46,655 nt of DNA from Spyradenecus sp045634445 (lineage in GTDB: Bacteria; Verrucomicrobiota; Kiritimatiellia; RFP12; DVOR01). The position numbers and the translations under genes were made by a program. Position 1 is the stretch's first letter. Every line of letters begins with the position of its first letter. Below are positions 7,089 through 13,815 of this stretch, piece after piece. The DNA lies in the NCBI GenBank assembly GCA_045634445.1, contig JAZRAG010000117.1, forward strand, positions 1 through 46,655, read 5' to 3'. Under the pieces are notes generated by a model. The model ran no database searches, was not told where the DNA came from, and saw only the letters and a program-made list of their open reading frames with translations.

Positions 7089-7149
7089 GGTAAGCGTTAA
7101 ACATCTGGGAAGGATGTTTTTCATTACTCAAAGAAGGAGTTTGTGAACT

Positions 7150-9519
7150 ATGGCGAAAGCAGAAAAAAAGGTTTCCACAACGAAAAAGAATACTGTGAAG
7201 ACTGCCCCCGTCGCAAAGACGACCAAAAAAACGGTCGCACCGAAGGCTAAGGCAGCCAAGGAGAAAGACAGTGTGAAACCCGCCCCTGTGGAGAAGAAAG
7301 AACCTGCAAAGAAAAAGACCGCAAAGGTCGCACCCGTTGCAGAAAAAGTAACACCCCCTGCCAAAGTAGAAAAGAAGCCCGCTAAGAAAAAAGTAGCAGC
7401 GGAGCCTGAAATCGTAGAAGAAGTGGTGTCTGTCATTGCCGAACCCGAAAAGAAGCAAAAGCGTCGCGGTCGCAAGCCGAAAAACCAGACTGCAGCAGAA
7501 GCTGCCGCAGCCGATATGGGCATTGACCCTCTCCAGATGGGCTTGGATGACGATGATGCAGACGTGGACATGCGTCCTATGTCTGATGCACAAATCGAAG
7601 AACTCGCTATGCGCGATAGCATGGTGGCAGGCTTCGGTGGCGAAGAAGATGGCGACTTGCTTGATGGCAATTTTGAAGATTCTGAATCCGTTGGTGGCGA
7701 CCTCTACGACGAAGTCAAGCACCAGGGCGTTTTGAAGTCTGGTCAGATTGAAGACCACACCTTCGAAGAAGAAGCGAGCAGCCTCGACGACCAAGATGCC
7801 GCATTCGGCGCAATGATCAATGAATCCGGCCTTCGCGCCGTCTTCAATCAGTCCGAAGAAGAAATCAAGAAGCAGCGCGCCTTGGAAGACTTGGACGCAT
7901 TGGAAGATCGCGAAGAATGCCGCGACCGCGTAAAGCAGTTGGTGGCACTTGCAGAAAAGCAGAGCCGCGTTCTCTCCATTGACCAGATGAATGAATACCT
8001 CCCCAAGGAAATCATCAAGGACACCGATATTGAAACCTATCTCAATATCATGAATTTGATGAGCATTCGCGTGGTCTCCGCTGAAGAATTTGAAGATGCA
8101 GTGGAAGAACAGAGCGGCGACGCAGGAGCCTCGCGCATTGACTACATCGACGACCCCATCCGTATGTACTTGCACCAGATGGGTCAGGTCTCCCTCTTGA
8201 CGCGTGAACAAGAAGTTGAAATCTGCAAGCGCATTGAAAAGAGCGAAGCCACCATCGTTACCTGCTTCAACCGTTTACCCGTGGCACCTCGCTTGTACTC
8301 TCGCGTGTTGCGCGACCTTGAAGCTGGCCGTGAACGCTTTGACCGCGTCGTCACCGATAAGGACTCCCCCAACCGCGACCACTACGTGGAAGTCATGCAT
8401 CCTGAACAGGACATCCTCTTGAAGATGGCCGAAGACATGACCAATGCCTATACCGAGCTCATCGCCGCAGAAGGTAAGAGCGCCAAGGCCGTGGCCGCCG
8501 CACAAAACCATTTAGACGAACTCTGCGATGCAATGTTGAAGAAGTACGACACACTTCTCTTCAAGCAGAAAATGCTTGAAACCATTTGCGGCTACGCAGA
8601 AGAAGAATACTATCGTCCCTACAAGGAACTCTTGCTCCGTCAGCGTAAGTTGAATCGTCAGGGCAAGAGCCGCAAGCGCACCCAGAAATTGGCAGAAGTG
8701 GAAGCCGAAAAGAAGGCCGTTGAAAAGACCTTTGGCATGCCCGCAGCCGACTTTATGAAGCGCTTTGATGAATTACGTGGTGCATTGCGCGATGGCGCGC
8801 AAGCCCGTAAGGAAATGGTGGAAGCCAACCTCCGTTTGGTTATCTCCATTGTGAAGAAGTACATGAACCGTGGCTTGAGCTTCTTGGACTTGATTCAGGA
8901 AGGTAACACCGGCTTGATGAAGGCCGTGGAAAAGTTTGAATACAAGCGCGGTTACAAGTTCTCCACGTATGCCACGTGGTGGATCCGTCAGGCCGCCACA
9001 CGTGCAATCGCCGACCAGGCTCGCACCATTCGTATCCCCGTGCACATGATCGAAACCATCAACAAACTTTTGCGCGTGCAGAAGAAGTTGTTGCAGGAAC
9101 TCGGTCGCGAACCCACCGCCGAAGAAACCGCAGAAGAAATGGCAATGCCCGTCGAACGCGTCCGCGCCGTTTGCCGCATGGCACAGCAGCCCATCTCCTT
9201 GCAGAGCCCCGTTGGCGATGGTGACGATGCACACTTTGGCGACTTCATTGAAGACAAGGGCACCGAACGCCCCGAAGACGCCGCCGCCTTCACCCTCATG
9301 AAGGAACGTATGCGCGAAGTGCTCTACTCCCTCAACGCACGCGAACGTGACGTTTTGGACAAGCGCTTCGGCCTCACCGATGGCATTCCGCGCACATTGG
9401 AAGAAGTCGGTAAGATGTTCGGCGTTACCCGTGAACGTATTCGCCAAATTGAAGCAAAGGCTCTGCGCAAACTCCGCCATCCCTCGCGCAGGAATAAGCT
9501 TGTCGGTTTCATCAGCTGA
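7150..9519 (+). CDS. rpoD: Principal RNA polymerase sigma factor (sigma-70)
   Basis: This 789-residue sigma factor directs core RNA polymerase to housekeeping promoters. Region 1.1-like sequence is at about 246-318. Region 1.2 (SRIDYIDDPIRMYLHQMGQV) starts at about 328, and an insertion of about 185 residues follows. Regions 2-3 begin at about 551 with EANLRLVISIVKKYMNRGL, DLIQEGNTGLMKAVEKFEY and YATWWIRQAATRAI. Region 4 lies at about 716-789 with the helix-turn-helix EVGKMFGVTRERIRQIEAKA. The unusual part is residues 1-115, rich in Lys, Ala and Pro like histone H1 tails, with an AT-hook-like RRGRKPK at 105-111; an acidic stretch follows. It is longer than E. coli RpoD (613 residues). AAGGAG 10 nt upstream supports the start. 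The RRM gene and glgP follow without a clear terminator. Confidence 0.97.
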   Translation: MAKAEKKVSTTKKNTVKTAPVAKTTKKTVAPKAKAAKEKDSVKPAPVEKKEPAKKKTAKVAPVAEKVTPPAKVEKKPAKKKVAAEPEIVEEVVSVIAEPEKKQKRRGRKPKNQTAAEAAAADMGIDPLQMGLDDDDADVDMRPMSDAQIEELAMRDSMVAGFGGEEDGDLLDGNFEDSESVGGDLYDEVKHQGVLKSGQIEDHTFEEEASSLDDQDAAFGAMINESGLRAVFNQSEEEIKKQRALEDLDALEDREECRDRVKQLVALAEKQSRVLSIDQMNEYLPKEIIKDTDIETYLNIMNLMSIRVVSAEEFEDAVEEQSGDAGASRIDYIDDPIRMYLHQMGQVSLLTREQEVEICKRIEKSEATIVTCFNRLPVAPRLYSRVLRDLEAGRERFDRVVTDKDSPNRDHYVEVMHPEQDILLKMAEDMTNAYTELIAAEGKSAKAVAAAQNHLDELCDAMLKKYDTLLFKQKMLETICGYAEEEYYRPYKELLLRQRKLNRQGKSRKRTQKLAEVEAEKKAVEKTFGMPAADFMKRFDELRGALRDGAQARKEMVEANLRLVISIVKKYMNRGLSFLDLIQEGNTGLMKAVEKFEYKRGYKFSTYATWWIRQAATRAIADQARTIRIPVHMIETINKLLRVQKKLLQELGREPTAEETAEEMAMPVERVRAVCRMAQQPISLQSPVGDGDDAHFGDFIEDKGTERPEDAAAFTLMKERMREVLYSLNARERDVLDKRFGLTDGIPRTLEEVGKMFGVTRERIRQIEAKALRKLRHPSRRNKLVGFIS

Positions 9520-9535
9520 TGCTGATGGGACCCTT

Positions 9536-9588
9536 CAGGCGGGCATCCGCACTGCGCCTCCCCAAAGGGCAGCGAGGAAACCCGCCTG
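9536..9588 (+). ncRNA. Possible structured RNA element between rpoD and the RRM gene
   Basis: CAGGCGGG (9536-9543) is the exact complement of CCCGCCTG (9581-9588). Between them lies GC-rich sequence with further complementary parts (CCTC with GAGG). No U-run follows, so this is not a normal intrinsic terminator. It may be an mRNA stability or processing element, or a target of the RNA-binding protein encoded just downstream. The role is inference; only the inverted repeat is seen. Confidence 0.35.
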
Positions 9589-9626
9589 ATAAATGAACCC
9601 GAAGAGAAGAAAGAAGAGAAGAAAAC

Positions 9627-9944
9627 ATGAGTTTGTTTTCGTTCATCCGCCAACTGTTTGGCAAAAAGACCCCGCAGGGCCCCAAAGAACTCATTGAGAT
9701 CTATGTGGGCAATCTCAGCTATGATATGAATGATGCGCAATTGCGCAAATTATTCGCCAAGTACGGCACCGTGAAGCGCGCACGCGTCATTCAGAATCGT
9801 CATAACCACAAAAGCAAAGGCTTCGGTTTTGTGGAAATGATTTATCGTCCAGAAGCCGAAGCAGCCATCAAAGCTATCCACGGCCGTAAAGTCATGGGGC
9901 GCGAATTGCGTGCAAATGAAGCCCGCAACAAGATTAAAGGCTAA
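9627..9944 (+). CDS. Small RRM-domain RNA-binding protein
   Basis: This 105-residue protein is essentially one RNA recognition motif. RNP2 is IYVGNL (residues 25-30) and RNP1 is KSKGFGFVEM (62-71), both with the aromatic residues that stack on RNA bases. About 20 N-terminal residues precede the domain, and a short basic tail (NEARNKIKG) follows it. Single-RRM proteins of this type occur in cyanobacteria and many other bacteria, and bind single-stranded RNA in the cytoplasm. The targets of this one cannot be told. It lies between rpoD (107 nt) and glgP (35 nt) in the same direction, so it is probably co-transcribed. A purine-rich AGAAGAAAGAAGAG stretch precedes the start. Confidence 0.92.
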   Translation: MSLFSFIRQLFGKKTPQGPKELIEIYVGNLSYDMNDAQLRKLFAKYGTVKRARVIQNRHNHKSKGFGFVEMIYRPEAEAAIKAIHGRKVMGRELRANEARNKIKG

Positions 9945-9979
9945 TCCGCCCAGACCGACTGAATGAAGGAATAACGAAA

Positions 9980-12475
9980 ATGGCAACCGTTAAAAACCCC
10001 AAAGCAGAAAACGTGAAACTCCCCACGAATCACCCCTCCGCAGACATGACCGCAGAAGGTCTCGCTCAAGACTTCCTCTGGAACATGCGCTTCTCCCTCG
10101 CTAAGAGCGATGACCGCGCTACCGAACGCGACTGCTACAAGGCTCTCGCGCTCGCAGTGCGTGACCGCATCGTAGACCGTTGGATGGCCACCCAGGACGC
10201 CTATCGCGCAGCTAAAGTGCGTCGCGTCTACTATCTATCCCTCGAATTCTTGATTGGCCGCCTCCTCGGTAACAACGTGATCAACCTCGGTCTCGAAGAC
10301 CAGTGCCGCGAAGCAATGGACTCCCTCGGTCTCGATTGGAACCGTTTGCGCGACTACGAAATGGATGCAGGTCTCGGTAACGGCGGTCTCGGCCGCTTGG
10401 CAGCATGCTTCCTTGACTCCCTCGCCACCCTCAACCTCCCCGCTACCGGCTATGGCTTGCGTTACGACTACGGTATCTTCCGTCAGCGCATCCAGCTCGG
10501 CGAACAGCGCGAAGAACCCGATAACTGGTTGAAGTACGGCTATCCTTGGGAAATCCAGCGCCCTGAATACACCTGCCTCGTCGGCTTCGGTGGTCACGTT
10601 GAACACTACACTGGCCGCACTGGTCGCGACGAATGGGTCTGGGTCCCCGCTACGCAGGTTCAGGCCGTTCCTTACGACTTACCCGTCGTTGGCTACAAGG
10701 GCACCACCATCGGCACCCTCCGCCTCTGGAGCGCACAGGCCACCAACGAATTCTCCCTCGATGAATTCAACCGCGGTGACTACATTGAAGCAGTGGAAAG
10801 CAAGGTTCTCGCAGAAAACCTCACCAAGGTACTCTACCCGAACGACTCCACCACCCAGGGTAAGGAACTCCGCCTCCGCCAGCAGTACCTCTTCGTTGCT
10901 GCATCCGTGCATGATATCCTCCGTCGCTTCCGCGAAGAAGGTCACGAATGGCGCCACCTCGCGAAGTACGTCTTCGTCCAGCTCAACGACACCCACCCGA
11001 CGCTCGTCATTCCTGAATTGATGCGCATCCTCGTGGATATCGAAGGCATCGCATGGGATGAAGCATGGAAGCTCGTCCGCGCTTGCACCGGTTATACCAA
11101 CCACACCGTGCTCCCTGAAGCACTCGAAAAGTGGCCCGTACCGTTGATGGAACGCGTCCTTCCTCGCCACATGCAGATCATCTACGAAATTAACGCCCGC
11201 TTCCTCCAGTCGGTCGCTAATCTCTATCCTGGTGACCTCGCACGCCTCAGCCGCATGAGCCTCATCGATGAAGGCGGCGACAAGTACGTCCGCATGGCAA
11301 ACCTCTGCCTCGTGGGCTCCAGCGCAGTGAACGGCGTGGCAGCACTTCACTCTGAAATCCTCAAGAAGACCATCTTCCGCGATTTCTATGAAATGATGCC
11401 CGATCACTTCTCTAACAAGACGAACGGCATCACCCAGCGTCGTTGGCTCCTCAAGGCAAACCCCCGCCTCTCCAGCCTCATCACCGATGCAATCGGCGAC
11501 GAATGGATTACCGACCTCTCCAAGCTCCAGGGCCTCAAGAAGTTCACCAACGATGCAGCATTCCTTGAAAAGTTTGCTGATATCAAGCGCGCCAACAAGC
11601 AGATCTTGGCGAACACCATCTTCAATACCCTCGGCTTCCAGGTCAATCCTGACGCAATCTTTGACGTCCAGGTGAAGCGCCTCCATGAATACAAGCGCCA
11701 GCTCTTGCTCGTGCTCTACATCATCGTGCTCTTCAACCGCCTCATCGAAAAGCCCGATCTCGACATTCATCCCCGCGTGTTCGTCTTCGGTGCTAAGGCT
11801 GCTCCTGGTTACTGGGTCGCTAAGCTCATCATCCGCCTCATCCACGGCGTGGCAGAAGTGGTCAACAACCACCCGCTCGTCAAGGGTCGTATCGCTGTTG
11901 CATTCCTCCCCGACTATCGTGTCTCCCTCGCAGAAAAGATCATCCCGGCAGCAAACGTTTCCGAACAGATCTCTCTCGCAGGTACCGAAGCTTCGGGCAC
12001 GGGCAATATGAAGCTCATGCTCAACGGTGCTCTCACCCTCGGTACGCTTGACGGCGCCAACGTGGAAATCGCAGAAGAAGTCGGCGATGACAACATCTTC
12101 ATCTTCGGTCTCAAGACGGAAGAAGTGGATCAGCTCCGCCCGACCTACAACTCGCGTAAGATCTACGAAACCAATCCTGAAATCAAGCGTGCACTCGATA
12201 TGATCCGCCGTAACGTCTTCTCCTTGATGACGCCTGGCATCTTCGAACCGCTCTTGAAGAACCTCTTGGACTTCAACGACTACTACATGTTGCTCCAGGA
12301 TCTCCCGTCCTTCATCGAAGCTCAGGATCACGTTGAAAAGCTCTATCGCAACCCCAAGGCATGGAACAAGGCTTCGCTCATGAACACCGCCAGCGCAGGC
12401 AAGTTCTCCAGCGACCGCACCATCGCCGAATATGCCAAGGACATCTGGCATCTCGATCCGTTCATCGCCAAGTAA
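9980..12475 (+). CDS. glgP: Glycogen/alpha-glucan phosphorylase
   Basis: This 831-residue enzyme cleaves alpha-1,4-glucans with phosphate to release glucose 1-phosphate, using PLP. The length and sequence match the long (animal/E. coli-type) GT35 phosphorylases. Features include SLEFLIGRLLGNNVINLG, LGNGGLGRLAACFLDSLATL, YPNDSTTQGKELRLRQQY, QLNDTHPTLVIPELMR, VKRLHEYKRQLL and the PLP motif EASGTGNMKLMLNGALT, with the lysine at 678. The start has AAGGA about 12 nt upstream. Codon use is strongly biased towards C-ending codons, as for a highly expressed gene. It is the last gene of the probable rpoD-RRM-glgP unit and ends at a strong terminator. No glycogen-synthesis genes are nearby. Substrate preference (glycogen or maltodextrin) cannot be read from sequence. 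Confidence 0.96.
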   Translation: MATVKNPKAENVKLPTNHPSADMTAEGLAQDFLWNMRFSLAKSDDRATERDCYKALALAVRDRIVDRWMATQDAYRAAKVRRVYYLSLEFLIGRLLGNNVINLGLEDQCREAMDSLGLDWNRLRDYEMDAGLGNGGLGRLAACFLDSLATLNLPATGYGLRYDYGIFRQRIQLGEQREEPDNWLKYGYPWEIQRPEYTCLVGFGGHVEHYTGRTGRDEWVWVPATQVQAVPYDLPVVGYKGTTIGTLRLWSAQATNEFSLDEFNRGDYIEAVESKVLAENLTKVLYPNDSTTQGKELRLRQQYLFVAASVHDILRRFREEGHEWRHLAKYVFVQLNDTHPTLVIPELMRILVDIEGIAWDEAWKLVRACTGYTNHTVLPEALEKWPVPLMERVLPRHMQIIYEINARFLQSVANLYPGDLARLSRMSLIDEGGDKYVRMANLCLVGSSAVNGVAALHSEILKKTIFRDFYEMMPDHFSNKTNGITQRRWLLKANPRLSSLITDAIGDEWITDLSKLQGLKKFTNDAAFLEKFADIKRANKQILANTIFNTLGFQVNPDAIFDVQVKRLHEYKRQLLLVLYIIVLFNRLIEKPDLDIHPRVFVFGAKAAPGYWVAKLIIRLIHGVAEVVNNHPLVKGRIAVAFLPDYRVSLAEKIIPAANVSEQISLAGTEASGTGNMKLMLNGALTLGTLDGANVEIAEEVGDDNIFIFGLKTEEVDQLRPTYNSRKIYETNPEIKRALDMIRRNVFSLMTPGIFEPLLKNLLDFNDYYMLLQDLPSFIEAQDHVEKLYRNPKAWNKASLMNTASAGKFSSDRTIAEYAKDIWHLDPFIAK

Positions 12476-12497
12476 TTCTTGCGATAACGAACAATCC

Positions 12498-12537
12498 ACA
12501 GCATACGCTCAGCAATCGCTGGGCGTATGCTGTTTTA
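12498..12537 (+). terminator. Intrinsic terminator of glgP
   Basis: ACAGCATACGC (12498-12508) pairs perfectly with GCGTATGCTGT (12523-12533), enclosing a loop that can pair further (CAGC with GCTG). TTTTAT follows. It lies 22 nt after the glgP stop. Confidence 0.9.
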
Positions 12538-12539
12538 TA

Positions 12540-13004
12540 TCGCCTTTACGCTTTTCCAACGCGTTTTACGTGAAGATGTGCTCCCCAAAGAGCGAAGTCC
12601 CCAAAAGCACAACGAAACACCGCTCCGCTAAAGAGACTTCTCACGCGCAATGATCAAAGAAGAGTCTCAGTCGAACTCAAGGCTTTATCAATATTTACAT
12701 TTGAGATCAAACAATACGCTTCCGTGAGCACGATACACCTCTTGATACCCCACATCCAAGAATGGGCTCTTTTGATTCAGCCTTTTAACCCTAGATGAAC
12801 TTTCCCAAACATCCCACGCATGTGTAGTGATACCAAATCATTTTAGGCATTTGCCGTCTTTAATCGTAGCTCTTGAAACATTTAATATTAGAGATTGAAA
12901 CGTTTAACGTCACCCTTGGACCATTTTACATTAGCATTTAACCCATTAAATATTCTAGCTTGGAACAACTCATATCTCTTTAAAAAGTCATATCGGAAAT
13001 GCTC
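12540..13004. other. Gene-free intergenic stretch with a degenerate 21-23 bp ladder
   Basis: I find no gene or RNA here. The right part (about 12829-12981) shows poorly conserved direct repeats at helical spacing. Units begin near 12829, 12851, 12873, 12895, 12916, 12937 and 12960, a step of 21-23 bp. The clearest are TTGAAACATTTAATATTAG (12873) and TTGAAACGTTTAACGTC (12895), followed by TTGGACCATTTTACATTAG (12916). The ladder runs into repeat cluster 3. Its similarity is weak, and it may be an eroded relative or chance. Confidence 0.4.
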
Positions 13005-13102
13005 AAATAGAGCCCTTTTGCAAAACAAGCCTTTTTGAATTAAAGAAAGGCTTGTTTCTTATTTCAAAAAGGGTTGTTTTGAAAGTGAAAAAGGGTTGTT
13101 TT
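13005..13102. repeat. 22-bp-phased A4-N7-T4 repeat array, cluster 3
   Basis: Four clear 15-bp units start at 13022, 13044, 13066 and 13088, each 22 bp apart: AAAACAAGCCTTTTT, AGAAAGGCTTGTTTC (two mismatches), then AAAAAGGGTTGTTTT twice. A degenerate unit precedes them at 13005, offset by 17 bp. The first unit is opposite in orientation to the other three. The array lies between the convergent glgP and rpsT, just outside the rpsT terminator. Confidence 0.85.
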
Positions 13103-13123
13103 CATTTTAGCCTAAAAAAGGGT

Positions 13124-13157
13124 AAAAAACTAAAGCGCACGGTAATCCCGTGCGCTT
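13124..13157 (-). terminator. Intrinsic terminator of rpsT
   Basis: The minus strand has AAGCGCACGG, loop GATTA, then CCGTGCGCTT, followed by TAGTTTTTT. The 10-bp stem is perfect. It lies 23 nt after the rpsT stop. Confidence 0.92.
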
Positions 13158-13180
13158 CAGATGGTATGAATTCGCTAATC

Positions 13181-13444
13181 TTAGGCAAGCTTAGCGAGAG
13201 CAGCTGCAGAACGAGCCTTTTTACGGTCGGCAGTGTTGCTCTTAATCACGCCACGCTTAGCAGCCTTATCGAGCTTGGAAGCGTAGGTGGAGACCGCAGC
13301 AGTTGCGACAGCCTTATCGCCAGCGGCGAGGGCATCTTCAACCTTGCGGCGGAAGGTGAGCAATTCGCTCTTGATGGAGCGGTTGCGCAGGTTGGCCTTT
13401 GCGGCGGTCTTAACGCGCTTGGCGGCACTCTTGATGTTGGGCAT
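13181..13444 (-). CDS. rpsT: Small ribosomal subunit protein S20
   Basis: This 87-residue, strongly basic and alanine-rich protein begins MPNIKSAAKRVKTAAKANLR and continues with RNRSIKSELLTFRRKVEDAL and GVIKSNTADRKKARSAAALA, the usual S20 sequence. S20 binds 16S rRNA early in 30S assembly. The ATG at 13444 is preferred to an in-frame ATG-like codon two residues upstream because AAGGAT lies about 9 nt before it and MPNIKS is the common N-terminus. It is a single-gene unit with its own promoter (13519-13548) and terminator. The leader is about 67 nt; S20 represses its own translation in some bacteria, but nothing here proves that. Confidence 0.97.
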   Translation of the reverse strand: MPNIKSAAKRVKTAAKANLRNRSIKSELLTFRRKVEDALAAGDKAVATAAVSTYASKLDKAAKRGVIKSNTADRKKARSAAALAKLA

Positions 13445-13518
13445 TGTCAATATCCTTGCGTTACTCTGACAAAACTATTACGAGGAATCCGTCTGCTTTC
13501 CTCATTTGTTGAAGTCGC

Positions 13519-13548
13519 ATAGTAGCATATTTGCTATTGACATTGCAA
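13519..13548 (-). promoter_or_regulatory. Predicted rpsT promoter
   Basis: On the minus strand a -35 TTGCAA (13543-13548), an 18-bp spacer and a -10 TACTAT (13519-13524) preceded by TGC form a strong extended promoter. The -35 and spacer length match the nagA promoter. The 220 bp further right, to the terminator at 13768, holds no gene that I can see. Confidence 0.7.
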
Positions 13549-13767
13549 GCACTTTTTTACTTTTTCTTGAATTATGAATCATTTAACTCTATTCATTTGC
13601 CGCTACGCGTATGCATTAATTCCGTTTTCGCGCCTCTCAATCACCCTAAAGATATCTTCTGAATAAGAATATCCTTCCTCTCTTTAGCCACCCCTACTCT
13701 CTTACAGCTTAGCTCGACACCCTAAGATGTTGTCCTCTTTTATCCGCCTTTAGTAGTGATTTCAAAT

Positions 13768-13801
13768 AAAAAGAGAGGCACCTTTCGGCACCTCTCTTTT
13801 T
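13768..13801 (-). terminator. Intrinsic terminator of the giant gene
   Basis: The minus strand has a 15-bp stem, AAAAAGAGAGGTGCC with GGTGCCTCTCTTTTT, including two G-U pairs. The loop is GAAA, a GNRA tetraloop. It lies 15 nt beyond the stop codon of the giant gene. Confidence 0.92.
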
Positions 13802-13815
13802 ATCACCTTTACGGC

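Noticed and set aside
7057..8211. A 384-codon leftward frame opposite rpoD
   Set aside because: Antisense shadow of the Lys-rich sigma tail; the Phe/Cys/Gly-rich product is not plausible.
10679..12499. A 606-codon leftward frame opposite glgP
   Set aside because: Shadow of the highly biased glgP codons; acidic, His/Cys-rich, without family features, while glgP is unmistakable.
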